Below, piece by piece: positions 28,687-37,850 of a stretch of 64,000 nucleotides of DNA. The DNA is from Chlorobiota bacterium. GTDB lineage: Bacteria; Bacteroidota; Ignavibacteria; OLB7. A model generated the notes under the pieces. It saw nothing but the letters and a program-made list of their open reading frames with translations. It had not been told where the DNA came from and did not search any database. The DNA lies in NCBI GenBank assembly GCA_016700335.1, contig CP065014.1, positions 2,083,001 through 2,147,000 on the forward strand, written 5' to 3'. Numbering within the stretch: position 1 is the stretch's first letter; each line of letters begins with the position of its first letter. The position numbers and the translations under genes were made by a program.

Positions 28687-30693
28687 TTGGATAAATTAGA
28701 CTGGAAATATTACCCAGCACTTAAATCTGCTTTATTGTTTTCAATTGGCATTGTTGTTCAGCATATATTTGTTTGCAAAAGCAGCTGGACATTAATGTTT
28801 TTATGTTTTACTATTTGTATTTATCTATTTATTAGGAATAATAGATTTAGTTTTATTTTAGTTTTTCTAATAACAATTACTAATGGAGTTTTAATATCAT
28901 CTTCAATAAATAAAATTAAATTTGAAGATATATTTTTTGGCAAATCATTTAATGAGATTGTTACTTTTGGTAAAATTGTTAATAAACCAGTTATTAAAAA
29001 TGGTGTTATTAACTTAAAATTACAATGCGATTCTTTTGCTTATAGAAATTCATTTGTAAAATGTTCGAATTTCATTTTAATAAATATTTTTGATACTAGT
29101 TTCCACAAATCTCAAGTTTTAAATGAAGAGGATTATTTATCCATAAGAGGTAAGTTAGTTTTTCCTTCAAAAGTTATAAACCCATTCCAACCAGATTTTA
29201 CTCATTACTACAAAGTAAATAGTATTATTGCAACACTAAATTGCAATCGATGTGAAGACTATTTTATTGTGAAAACAGATGCTATGAATGTAACTTACAA
29301 ATTCTTTAAATATTTTAAAACAATAGTTGAAGATTTTTGTGAGAATAATGTTAGAGGAGAAGAAGGTGAAATCTTAAAAGGATTTTTGATAGGAGATAAA
29401 AACAATATTGATCCAGATACCATTTCAGCTTTTAAAAACACTGGCACTTCTCATTTACTCGCAGTTAGTGGACAACAAACAACTTTGATTGCAATAATTC
29501 TGTTCGCTTTATTATCTTGGGTACCAAACAAGCATTTGAAGTTCTATATTATATTGATGTTTCTATTAATCTATATTTCAATAACTGGATATCAAATATC
29601 GATTATAAGAGCTTCAATTATGATAATAACTTTTATGCTAAGTAGGTTATTATCAAGAGTAACCGAGCCACTAAATTTAATTGGATTTTCAGCAATAATA
29701 ATTCTAATTCTCGATCCTGTAAGTTTATTTGATGTTGGTTTTCAGTTGTCGTTTATGGCTGTTATTAGTATTGTAACATTATACTCAACTATTGAAAAGA
29801 GATTAAATAATAAAAATAATTTATATTCAACTAATTATTTCATTAGAAATTTAAGCCAACTTTTTCTTATCTCATTTAGTGTTAATCTATTTATATTTCC
29901 AATTTGTATTTATCATTTTGGTACTTTTCATTTTATTAGTTTTGTTACAAATTTATTTGCAGTACCATTATGTAGTATTGCATTATATGGTGGAGTTGCA
30001 GGGATTGCATTCTTTAAGTTTTCATCATTCTTAGGGCATTGTTTTGGATCATTTTGTTACTTAACAACTAATATACTGTTACATTTTATTAAGTTCTTTG
30101 AAAATTTAAATTTAGGTGATTTTGGTGTTTACAATCTTTCAATAATTTCTTTTTCAATTTTGGTGCTAAGTATTATCTACTTGTTATTTAGTAAGTTCAA
30201 TAGAGTTTTAAAAACTAGATTAATTTTTTATTTTATAGTTTCAATTTTTATACTAATATTAGAAAATAAATTAAATTTAACTAGTAAAGTAAATTCAAAT
30301 TCATTAATTTTATTTGTAAACAAACAGAAAGTTTTTCCTACTATTTTATTAAAAGATAAAATTTTGATTTTTAATAATTCAATATCTAAAACTGATTCAA
30401 CTTTTTGTTTAAAATTGTCATCTAATTTGAAACAATATTTTAGAAAACAGATAATTGTTATTAATTTAAATAGTTATAATAAAATCAAAAATTTCACAGA
30501 TTTCAGAGTTATCTCAAATGACATATTTATAAAAAAATTACCTATTGTATTGTGTAACTCAAATTCAAAACAACTTAATTTTGTAAACTTTAATGGCTAT
30601 AAATTATTTCAAATACCCTTACAAATTAAATATTTAAAATGCGCTATTTTTCATTACAATAATTATAATTGGAATTTAGTAAAATGGAATTAA
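28687..30693 (+). CDS. comEC: ComEC/Rec2-family DNA uptake channel protein
   Basis: 668-residue polytopic membrane protein. Three N-terminal helices and an OB-like region (residues about 75-200, e.g. YLSIRGKLVFPSKVINPFQP) lead to the competence domain with ILKGFLIGDKNNIDPDTISA and TGTSHLLAVSGQQTTLI, the ComEC signature. Multiple helices follow, with DPVSLFDVGFQLSFMAVISI. In transformation ComEC passes single-stranded DNA through the inner membrane. The C-terminal 160 residues lack the metallo-beta-lactamase HxHxDH motif of longer ComEC proteins, as is frequent in Bacteroidota. The start is TTG 28687. It overlaps pgeF by 10 bases, so the two are co-translated. No other competence gene is present here. 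Confidence 0.85.
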   Translation: MDKLDWKYYPALKSALLFSIGIVVQHIFVCKSSWTLMFLCFTICIYLFIRNNRFSFILVFLITITNGVLISSSINKIKFEDIFFGKSFNEIVTFGKIVNKPVIKNGVINLKLQCDSFAYRNSFVKCSNFILINIFDTSFHKSQVLNEEDYLSIRGKLVFPSKVINPFQPDFTHYYKVNSIIATLNCNRCEDYFIVKTDAMNVTYKFFKYFKTIVEDFCENNVRGEEGEILKGFLIGDKNNIDPDTISAFKNTGTSHLLAVSGQQTTLIAIILFALLSWVPNKHLKFYIILMFLLIYISITGYQISIIRASIMIITFMLSRLLSRVTEPLNLIGFSAIIILILDPVSLFDVGFQLSFMAVISIVTLYSTIEKRLNNKNNLYSTNYFIRNLSQLFLISFSVNLFIFPICIYHFGTFHFISFVTNLFAVPLCSIALYGGVAGIAFFKFSSFLGHCFGSFCYLTTNILLHFIKFFENLNLGDFGVYNLSIISFSILVLSIIYLLFSKFNRVLKTRLIFYFIVSIFILILENKLNLTSKVNSNSLILFVNKQKVFPTILLKDKILIFNNSISKTDSTFCLKLSSNLKQYFRKQIIVINLNSYNKIKNFTDFRVISNDIFIKKLPIVLCNSNSKQLNFVNFNGYKLFQIPLQIKYLKCAIFHYNNYNWNLVKWN

Positions 30694-31412
30694 TTTACAA
30701 ACCAAATATATTTATAAATCACCCAGAAGTTGAATCAGCATTGAGTTTGAGAGTTGATTCGAGTATTACTTTCGATATGTCTTTTAAAACTTGTAAAGAT
30801 TCAAATAAAGTTAAAAGTAATAGATTATTGTTTACTTCTTTACTTGGTTTTTCTCCAAATAAAATCAGAACTCTCAACCAAGTTCATGGAGATAAATGTT
30901 GTGAAGTATCTTCTTATTCATATGAAGATCAAGTTAAAGCTGACTCAATGTTTACAAATGAAAAAAACATTCTCTTAAGCATTACAGTTGCTGATTGCAT
31001 CCCAATTTTAATTTTTGATCCAGTGAACAAATGTATTGCAGCAATTCATTCTGGATGGAGAGGTAGTAAACTTAATATTGTTAAAAAAACTATTAATAAA
31101 CTAATTTTAAATTACAACTCACTACCTAATCAATTAGTTGCTTACATTGGGGCTAGTGCTGGAAGTTGCTGTTATGAAATTGGAGAAGATGTATCCAATT
31201 TATTTGATCCTAAATTTAGTACTCTTAAAGAAGGTAACAAGTTTTTATTTGATAATAAAGCAGTTGTTTTATCACAATTAGAATCTAGTGGTCTTTTAAG
31301 TCAAAATATTGAATTAGATTCCAACTGTACAATTTGTAATAGTAAGTACCACAGCTTTAGGAGAGATGGAACTGGAAGTGGACGAATGTTTGCATCAATT
31401 GGCTTAAAGTAA
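30684..31412 (+). CDS. pgeF: Peptidoglycan editing factor PgeF (laccase-domain / YfiH family)
   Basis: 242 residues from ATG 30684. The family's metal/substrate residues are visible in LNQVHGDKCCEV, VADCIPILIFDP, IAAIHSGWRGS and GASAGSCCYEIG, and the end is CNSKYHSFRRDGTGSGRM. YfiH/PgeF proteins are cytoplasmic hydrolases/oxidoreductases; E. coli PgeF prevents wrong incorporation of serine in peptidoglycan stems, and homologues also act on purine nucleosides. An earlier in-frame TTG (30669) lies inside comEC and is unlikely. The stop overlaps the convergent desaturase gene by 9 bases. Confidence 0.9.
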   Translation: MELIYKPNIFINHPEVESALSLRVDSSITFDMSFKTCKDSNKVKSNRLLFTSLLGFSPNKIRTLNQVHGDKCCEVSSYSYEDQVKADSMFTNEKNILLSITVADCIPILIFDPVNKCIAAIHSGWRGSKLNIVKKTINKLILNYNSLPNQLVAYIGASAGSCCYEIGEDVSNLFDPKFSTLKEGNKFLFDNKAVVLSQLESSGLLSQNIELDSNCTICNSKYHSFRRDGTGSGRMFASIGLK

Positions 31413-32936
31413 ATTACTTTGCAAAATTTCATATACTGCATTTATTGCACACATAACAACAGCAGGAGTTCCTTGCCCAGGGTAAACAGTATCACCAATC
31501 ATAAATAAATTTTTTCTATTAGTTCTGTGCTTTGTAGCAAATAGAATATTATTTTTAATATCATGTGCAATTCCTCCAACATAACCATTTTTTCTGTTTG
31601 TAAAAAATTCAAATGAATTAGGAGTTCCACTCTTTATTAATTTTTTATTAGCATTTGAAAATCCTGGTAGAACATTTTCAATACTTTTTAATATAAATTT
31701 CTCTAAATAGTTTTTACGGGAATAGTATTCATTTTTTTCATGACTATTTTTTTCTGATCTTGCAAGTTTGAGCCAATCTGTTACAGATGTATGAGTACTT
31801 ACAGTAGCAACTCTCCATCCTTTAGGAGCTTTAATTTCATCATCTATTGCAGATAATGATAGAAAAATTGAATTACTACCACAGAAAGGAATTTCTGATG
31901 CATGTATTTGGTGATATAAAGTACCTAAATCATCAAATGTATTTTCAACTACAAAATAACAAACAAAAGCACTTAAAGGTTCTTCATGTTTTTGGATTTC
32001 ATTTTCAAAATAATTATTATTCTTTAGAATTTTTGTCATGTCATAAATTGTAGAATTTGATAATACAATTTTACTATAATAAACTTCATTTTTCTTTGTA
32101 GTTATCCTCCACATATTTTCTTCTTTTTCTATAGAAACTACTTTTGTTTTAAATTTTATTATGCCTCCTAATTCTTTAAATTTATTTTCGATACAATTTG
32201 ATAATGAATACATACCACCAAGTGGATAATATGTTTCAGAAGGATAAGCCAAGCCCATTGAACCAACTAACATAGGTGTTTTTTCTGATGAATTTTGAGA
32301 TGTTATTTTCAACTGTTCATCTATAAAATCTCTAAATGATAAATTATCATAATTCCCACAAGAGTGCATGAAATCAGCTACAGAAGAGTTTAGATATTTT
32401 AATAAGTTTAAATTTTTTAAATTATTGAATCTAACCATTCTTAAAATATCATTTAGAGATTTAGGGGGAAATGATGGATTTTCAATTGCTAAATTCCAAG
32501 CAAGATCATTTAATTCATATACTTTTTCCCAAAATTTAAATTGTCCAACTTCACCGAATTTTATTATACATTCATTTATCCATTTTTCTTTTTGAGAATA
32601 TCTAATTATATTTATTCCATTTTTGAGATGACATACTAAACCAGGATCTATTTTGGATAATGGCAAACTAATATCAAGCATTTTAAAAAGAATACCCAAA
32701 GGTTGATTATTTTTCACTGCTGAAATAGTTGTAGCACCAACATCAAACCTAAATTTCTCTGAAACTCCATTACTATTTGTTGAGTATTTATCAAAAAAAC
32801 TGGCACATCCACCTGAAACTGAATGAGCCTCTAGAACCAAAGTTTTTAGATTATTTTTAACAAGAATAGCAGCAGAAGATAATCCACCAATTCCAGCTCC
32901 AATAACTAAAACATCAAAAGGTTTATTTTTATTCAA
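31404..32936 (-). CDS. FAD-dependent carotenoid isomerase/desaturase-like oxidoreductase (CrtI/CrtISO superfamily)
   Basis: 510 residues. The dinucleotide-binding fold is at the start (FDVLVIGAGIGGLSSAAIL, then LEAHSVSGGCASFF), and the C-terminal FAD region is NLFMIGDTVYPGQGTPAVVM, as in phytoene desaturases, carotenoid isomerases and retinol saturases. It differs clearly from the second, more typical CrtI at 46194-47666: longer, and with GTPNSFEFFTNRKNGYVGG before the end, which is more like CrtISO/CruC-type enzymes. The exact reaction (isomerisation, 3,4-desaturation or saturation) cannot be decided. The SemiSWEET gene lies just upstream (69 bases) on the same strand. Confidence 0.75.
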   Translation of the reverse strand: MNKNKPFDVLVIGAGIGGLSSAAILVKNNLKTLVLEAHSVSGGCASFFDKYSTNSNGVSEKFRFDVGATTISAVKNNQPLGILFKMLDISLPLSKIDPGLVCHLKNGINIIRYSQKEKWINECIIKFGEVGQFKFWEKVYELNDLAWNLAIENPSFPPKSLNDILRMVRFNNLKNLNLLKYLNSSVADFMHSCGNYDNLSFRDFIDEQLKITSQNSSEKTPMLVGSMGLAYPSETYYPLGGMYSLSNCIENKFKELGGIIKFKTKVVSIEKEENMWRITTKKNEVYYSKIVLSNSTIYDMTKILKNNNYFENEIQKHEEPLSAFVCYFVVENTFDDLGTLYHQIHASEIPFCGSNSIFLSLSAIDDEIKAPKGWRVATVSTHTSVTDWLKLARSEKNSHEKNEYYSRKNYLEKFILKSIENVLPGFSNANKKLIKSGTPNSFEFFTNRKNGYVGGIAHDIKNNILFATKHRTNRKNLFMIGDTVYPGQGTPAVVMCAINAVYEILQSNLL

Positions 32937-33005
32937 TAGAATATTTATTATTACTAAAATTTAAACGAATTATTTCCAATTAAGTTTTATACTTATTTTT
33001 TGAAG

Positions 33006-33278
33006 TTAAGACAATTGACCTTTATCTTTTATTTTAAAAACTAACATGAAAATAATAAATATTAATCCAACACAATTTGCCCATATAATATTCATATCAT
33101 CTTCTAAAAGACCATAAACTAGCCAAAGTGAAGCACCTGTAAGCATAAGGCTTAACATACCAATTGATATTTGATCAACTTTTTTAGTTTTATAAATTTT
33201 TATAGCCTGAGGAGCTAATGCAAAAGTTGAGAACAGACCTGCAACAAAACCAATTGTTTTAATAAAATTAATTTCCAT
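33006..33278 (-). CDS. SemiSWEET-type sugar transporter
   Basis: 90 residues with three membrane helices. The first holds the PQ-loop motif FALAPQAIKIYKTKKVDQIS, typical of SemiSWEETs, and the third is IIWANCVGLIFIIFMLVFKI. SemiSWEETs dimerise to make a facilitative sugar pore in the inner membrane. The length fits the 85-95 residue family norm. It is transcribed toward the carotenoid-type enzyme gene, with no evident functional link; the substrate is unknown. Confidence 0.85.
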   Translation of the reverse strand: MEINFIKTIGFVAGLFSTFALAPQAIKIYKTKKVDQISIGMLSLMLTGASLWLVYGLLEDDMNIIWANCVGLIFIIFMLVFKIKDKGQLS

Positions 33279-33326
33279 TATAAAATAGTTATTAAATTGT
33301 AATTCATAAAAACTTAATAATTTAAA

Positions 33327-34718
33327 ATGAGCTTTTCAAAATTTGTTATTCTAGTAATTCTACTTTCATCTAGCCTGATTTCAGGTTGTGCTTCATTAAT
33401 GTATGGTGAGCCAGCAGCAACTTTAGATGCAGTTCCTCCATTAGGTTACAACCCAATATTCATTAAAAAGACAGCACAACTTCCAAACGAACTCCCACAA
33501 AATACAAAGGTTGAGTTAACAAGAATTGATGCTACAAATCCAAAAAAGGTTAGTATATATGCACATATAACTGATGCAAATGGAACATATTATTATGGAG
33601 GAGCAAATAGTGATAAATCAAAAAAAATATTCTGTGAAATTGTAGAGCAATCAGATAATGGTAACAATGTTATCAAAAAATTTAATGTCCGCGAAGTTAC
33701 GGAAAATGACCGTGAACCAGTAGCAATAGCATTAGTTATGGATCATAGTGGTTCAATGGGAGATCCTCGTGCTCGGGCTGTTCAGGAAGCTGCAGAACAA
33801 TTTATAAAATTAAAAAAAACTGAAGATGCAATCTGTTTTGTAAAATATGATAACCATGTAGTTGTTGAAGGACCTTTAAGTTATGATCAAAATACTTTAA
33901 TCTCACAGTTAAAAAAGAATGGGTTAGAAGATTTTGGTGGAGGTACTGCAGTTCATGATGGGATTTCTGGAGCAGTTGAACACCTAAATTTAAAAGCACA
34001 AAGTTTTAAAAGAAAAGTTGTTATAGTTTTTACAGACGGACAAGAAAACAGTTCTGATATAAATAAAGACTCATTGATAAAGTATGCTTTAAAATCAAAT
34101 ACATTAATTTGTGCAGTTGATTTTGGTGATGGAATTAGGGAAGGCTATATGGAAAGTATTTCAAAACCATCTGGAGGAAGTTATAACCATATTTATGGTA
34201 CTAAAGAATTTCCAGATGTGTTTGAAGATATTTACAAAAGAATAAAGAATTATTATGTAGTTGATTACACCCCAAATAGTTATGGAAAAAAAACTGTTAA
34301 ACTTAAACTTTGTTTCCCTTCCATTTCAATTACAGGTGAAAATAATTATGATAATACTCCTAATGTTGGCGATATAGCATTACTAAATGTATTTTTTGAT
34401 TACGATAAAGATGTTTTAAAACCTGAATCAAACCAAGCATTAGATAATGTTTATGTACTTATGAGAGCTTTTCCTAAGATGAAAATTGAAGTAAGGGGAC
34501 ATACAGATAATTCAAATAAGACTGGTGATTCACAGTATAACCAGAAATTATCTCAACGAAGAGCAGATGCTGTAAAGCAGGCTGTGGTTAGTAAAGGTGT
34601 GAATGTTAATAGGATAAAATCAATTGGATTTGGCGATTCGCAGCCAATTGCTGATAATAATTCCGATGATGGAAAATCTCAAAATAGAAGAACAGAGTTC
34701 TTAATTATTAGCAAATAA
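33327..34718 (+). CDS. Lipoprotein with von Willebrand A domain and C-terminal OmpA peptidoglycan-binding domain
   Basis: 463 residues. Type II signal with lipobox LISGC (Cys21), so probably anchored in the outer membrane. A VWA domain follows, with MIDAS D139-x-S141-x-S143 in ALVMDHSGSMGD and a later FTDGQENSSD. The last 120 residues are an OmpA-like domain (FFDYDKDVLKPESNQALD, KIEVRGHTDNSNKTGDSQYN, LSQRRADAVKQAV, GFGDSQPIADN) that should bind peptidoglycan. The domain set suggests a cell-wall-tethered, Mg2+-dependent protein-protein adaptor. It is followed 25 bases later by an unrelated aldolase gene on the same strand. Confidence 0.85.
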   Translation: MSFSKFVILVILLSSSLISGCASLMYGEPAATLDAVPPLGYNPIFIKKTAQLPNELPQNTKVELTRIDATNPKKVSIYAHITDANGTYYYGGANSDKSKKIFCEIVEQSDNGNNVIKKFNVREVTENDREPVAIALVMDHSGSMGDPRARAVQEAAEQFIKLKKTEDAICFVKYDNHVVVEGPLSYDQNTLISQLKKNGLEDFGGGTAVHDGISGAVEHLNLKAQSFKRKVVIVFTDGQENSSDINKDSLIKYALKSNTLICAVDFGDGIREGYMESISKPSGGSYNHIYGTKEFPDVFEDIYKRIKNYYVVDYTPNSYGKKTVKLKLCFPSISITGENNYDNTPNVGDIALLNVFFDYDKDVLKPESNQALDNVYVLMRAFPKMKIEVRGHTDNSNKTGDSQYNQKLSQRRADAVKQAVVSKGVNVNRIKSIGFGDSQPIADNNSDDGKSQNRRTEFLIISK

Positions 34719-34743
34719 TTATTAAAGTTAATAAAATTATATA

Positions 34744-35757
34744 ATGGAAAAAAAAGTAATAGTTAATGATGTAACATTAAGGGATGGTATGCATGCTTTA
34801 TCTCACCAATATACAATTGAACAAATGGTTTCAATTGCAAAAAAGTTAGATGAAGCTAAAATTGATATAATTGAAGTATCTCATGGTGATGGATTAAATG
34901 GTAATTCTATTAATTATGGTTTTTCTAAACATGCAGAAATTGAATATCTCCAATCAGTTAAATCTTGTTTAAAGTATTCTAAACTTGCTGCACTTTTATT
35001 ACCAGGTATTGGAACAATAGAAGATTTAGAAATGGCACTAGAAGCAGGTGTTAATACTATAAGAATTGCTACACATTGCACTGAAGCAGATATATCAAAA
35101 CAGCACATTGAAAAAGCAAAACAATTAGGGTTTGATACAGTAGGATTTCTAATGATGTCGCATATGATTGAGCCAAAAGAATTGTTAGTTCAAGCAAAAA
35201 AGATGGAGAGTTACGGAGCAGATTGTGTTTACATAACTGATAGTGCCGGAGCAATGTTAATGAGTGATACAAAAAATAAAGTTTCACTTTTTAAGAATGA
35301 ATTGTTGTGTGAAGTAGGATTTCATAATCATAACAATTTAGGATTGGGAGTAGCTAATTCAATAATTTCAATAGAACAAGGAGTAGATAGGATAGATGCA
35401 TCGCTTGCAGGAATGGGTGCTGGAGCAGGAAATTGTGCTTTAGAGTGCTTGATTGCTGTAATGAATAAAATGGGTCTTAATAAAGATATTGATCTATATC
35501 CATTGATAGATGCTGCTGATAAATTAGTTAGACCTATTCAAATTAGACCTGTACAAACAGATGGGAATGCTTTATTGTTAGGTTATGCTGGTGTTTATTC
35601 ATCTTTCTTATTGCATACTGAAAGAGCTTCTAAACTCTATAATGTAGATTCTAAAGATATACTTATAGAGCTAGGTAAAAGAAAAATGATAGGGGGTCAA
35701 GAAGATATGATAGTTGATATTGCTTTAGATTTATTAAATCGAAATAACAAAGTTTAA
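34744..35757 (+). CDS. mhpE: 4-hydroxy-2-oxovalerate aldolase-like enzyme (DmpG/MhpE family)
   Basis: 337 residues with the HMGL-like TIM barrel: VNDVTLRDGMHALSHQYTIE at the start (metal Asp and catalytic Arg), IEVSHGDGLNG, YITDSAGAM, GFHNHNNLGLGVANSI (metal His residues) and DASLAGMGAGAGN. The C-terminal domain of DmpG-type aldolases (IRPVQTDGNALLLGYAGVY) is present. The family cleaves 4-hydroxy-2-oxoacids to pyruvate and an aldehyde in the meta-cleavage pathway, always channelling to an acylating aldehyde dehydrogenase (DmpF/MhpF). That partner and the rest of the pathway are absent here. It therefore may run in the aldol direction or make a different hydroxy-oxoacid (inference). Confidence 0.85.
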   Translation: MEKKVIVNDVTLRDGMHALSHQYTIEQMVSIAKKLDEAKIDIIEVSHGDGLNGNSINYGFSKHAEIEYLQSVKSCLKYSKLAALLLPGIGTIEDLEMALEAGVNTIRIATHCTEADISKQHIEKAKQLGFDTVGFLMMSHMIEPKELLVQAKKMESYGADCVYITDSAGAMLMSDTKNKVSLFKNELLCEVGFHNHNNLGLGVANSIISIEQGVDRIDASLAGMGAGAGNCALECLIAVMNKMGLNKDIDLYPLIDAADKLVRPIQIRPVQTDGNALLLGYAGVYSSFLLHTERASKLYNVDSKDILIELGKRKMIGGQEDMIVDIALDLLNRNNKV

Positions 35758-35768
35758 AAATATATTAT

Positions 35769-35808
35769 AAAAAAAATTTAAGGAGTGGGGAAAGTATTTC
35801 CACTCCTT
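35769..35808 (-). terminator. Terminator between convergent aldolase and lipoprotein genes
   Basis: AAGGAGTGG (35780-35788) / CCACTCCTT (35800-35808), touching the stop codon of the minus-strand lipoprotein gene and followed on that strand by eight T (complement of 35771-35776 and neighbours). It should also slow plus-strand transcription from the aldolase gene. Confidence 0.75.
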
Positions 35809-36536
35809 TAATATTTTAAATTGATAGAAATAGGTAAGAATAATGGAATAGTTTCATTTGAAGAAGCAATATAAAAACTTCCCGAAATTTTAAACTCCAA
35901 AACTCTTTTTGATTTTTGATAAGGAGTAGAAGAAATATAAACGTTAGATATAAATTGTTTACCTACAACTTTCCCTGTATATAAATATACATTATCAACA
36001 AAATTAGTATCTTTTACATCATTAATTTTAATACCGAGAGCACCTCCTGGTGTATAATCATTTGGAACTTTAAATAAAGAATCTATATCAAAAAATATAC
36101 TCTTTTTTGTTGTATCAAAATTTGAATATATCCAAGCATTATCAAATTCAAATTTAAAATCTTTCCACTCAATTGCAATATTTTTGTAACGATATACAAA
36201 TTTCTTTTCTGGAAATAAAAGATAACTTTTCATTGATACTATTATTCCAAAATCATTAGTAGTATCTAACTTAAGTTTTTCTAAAATTATATAATCTTTT
36301 AAATCTATTGAATCTAACTTAAAAAAATCCTTGTAATAATAGAGATTACATTTTGTAATAGTCGGTTTGTTTAAGTTTAGTTGACTTGAGTCCTTTTTTA
36401 GGATGTCTTTTTCACTTTGAGCTCTTGCTGTATCACTATCAATAGGTACATTTTGACAACCGTTTTGAAATGCCAATGTTAGTAGAAACAATGATATTAA
36501 AAATAAATTTTTTATAAACTCTTTATTTGATTTCAT
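35808..36536 (-). CDS. Predicted lipoprotein at the end of the sigma-factor operon
   Basis: 242 residues with a type II signal peptide, the lipobox being LAFQNGC. The mature part is rich in Lys, Asp, Ser and beta-strand-like segments, e.g. KKFVYRYKNIAIEWKDFKFE and AGALGIK-like glycine stretches near the middle, and ends FLPISINLKY. I see no known domain. It is 24 bases after the gene at 36561-37832 on the same strand and before a terminator, so it is very likely the last gene of the sigma factor operon. Confidence 0.7.
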   Translation of the reverse strand: MKSNKEFIKNLFLISLFLLTLAFQNGCQNVPIDSDTARAQSEKDILKKDSSQLNLNKPTITKCNLYYYKDFFKLDSIDLKDYIILEKLKLDTTNDFGIIVSMKSYLLFPEKKFVYRYKNIAIEWKDFKFEFDNAWIYSNFDTTKKSIFFDIDSLFKVPNDYTPGGALGIKINDVKDTNFVDNVYLYTGKVVGKQFISNVYISSTPYQKSKRVLEFKISGSFYIASSNETIPLFLPISINLKY

Positions 36537-36560
36537 AATATTAAAATAATAAAAGTGAAA

Positions 36561-37832
36561 TTAGAATGAAACTTTAAGTCCTGAAGTACCACCCCATCTA
36601 CCTGATATTAGATTCTGACGATTAAATGTGTAAAACATAGTTGATCCTTCTAAAGCAAAAGTAAAACCAATAGATGAAGTAAATTCATAATCAAAACCTA
36701 ATCTACCCCTGAATAAAGGACCAACAGATGTTGCTCCAATTGTTCCTTGTATATATGGCAAGAAAAATGATTTTTCAATAGGTTGAGAATATCTACCACT
36801 TATACCAGACCAAAAATATCTAGGTCTTTGATCTAAATAAACTGTATCTCCAGAATTAACTTTTAATGTTTGTGCATATCTTTCTTGACCAGTTTCAAAT
36901 CCCAATGCAAATGTTGGTAAAAAGTTAACATACATCCCCAATGACATATCATCATAAATAGAATTTTCACCTTCTCCTGAAATTGTTTTAAAAATACTTT
37001 TTTGATATTGATATCTAAGTTCAGCAAAAGCAATTTTGCTTTTAAATTTTGGGATATTTTCATATTCAAATGGCATATTAGTGTTAACATTTATTCCAGA
37101 ATTAAAGTTCACTGGTTTATCTGAATTTACGTTTACAATCATATTTTCATTCTGGAATCTGTTATTCGTAAAACTAATATCTTTGAAATTGTTTGAATCA
37201 TTTTTTAATACTTCAGTATTAATATTACTATTAGGAGTTATACTCATATTAGCTAAAGGAGAAGAATTTGATGAATTATTTTTATAGTTTGATAAAATTC
37301 TGTCCTTATAAACAATTTTAGTTATAGTTTTAAATTTTTCATGATTATCAGAAATTGCTTTCTTATTCAAATTAGTGTTTTCTAATACTACATTTTTTGA
37401 CAATGTGTTTTTTTCATTTAAATTTGAAGTTACTGAAGTTGTATTAATATTGTTATTAAAATATTTTGGTAAACTTGGTGAGTTAAAAGAGTTAGTAAAA
37501 ATTGAACCAATAAAAAATGTTAAAATTAAAGAAGAAATATAACCTAATTTTGACAATACAGTAGATGTTGCAATACCTGAACTTGCTCCTGTTGAAAGTG
37601 TTTCTGCACCACCAATAGCCATTGTTTGTAGTGCTAAAGCTAAATTTTTTTCTGTTTCAATAGGTGGTGAAAATGCTTCATAATCATTTTTAATTGCACT
37701 ATTAATTTCATAATATTCTCTCATATTAGCCCTCAAATTTGGCTCATTCAAAAGTTCTTGAAATAAATCCTTTTCTTCATACTGATTTAAATCTCCTTCA
37801 AAAAAGTTAAGTATTTTTTCGTCGTAATTCAT
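36561..37832 (-). CDS. Anti-sigma-like inner-membrane protein with C-terminal outer-membrane-barrel-like domain
   Basis: 423 residues with an unusual plan. Residues 1-95 are cytoplasmic and begin MNYDEKILNFFEGDLNQYEE, with a helical start similar in style to FCB anti-sigma proteins (small acidic helix, LNEPNLRANM). A single membrane helix follows at about 97-114 (LGYISSLILTFFIGSIFT). Residues 118-265 are a Ser/Asn-rich disordered linker. Residues 266-423 look like an outer-membrane beta-barrel: alternating strands KIAFAELRYQYQKSIF, MSLGMYVNFLPTFALGFETG, YFWSGISGRYSQPI and FLPYIQGTIGATSVGPLF, ending in LKVSF with a terminal Phe. It follows the ECF sigma gene and a YjbR-like gene. I infer a regulator of that sigma factor that spans the envelope; a zinc motif HxxxCxxC is not present. 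Confidence 0.6.
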   Translation of the reverse strand: MNYDEKILNFFEGDLNQYEEKDLFQELLNEPNLRANMREYYEINSAIKNDYEAFSPPIETEKNLALALQTMAIGGAETLSTGASSGIATSTVLSKLGYISSLILTFFIGSIFTNSFNSPSLPKYFNNNINTTSVTSNLNEKNTLSKNVVLENTNLNKKAISDNHEKFKTITKIVYKDRILSNYKNNSSNSSPLANMSITPNSNINTEVLKNDSNNFKDISFTNNRFQNENMIVNVNSDKPVNFNSGINVNTNMPFEYENIPKFKSKIAFAELRYQYQKSIFKTISGEGENSIYDDMSLGMYVNFLPTFALGFETGQERYAQTLKVNSGDTVYLDQRPRYFWSGISGRYSQPIEKSFFLPYIQGTIGATSVGPLFRGRLGFDYEFTSSIGFTFALEGSTMFYTFNRQNLISGRWGGTSGLKVSF

Positions 37833-37850
37833 ATATAATATTTTAATCTT

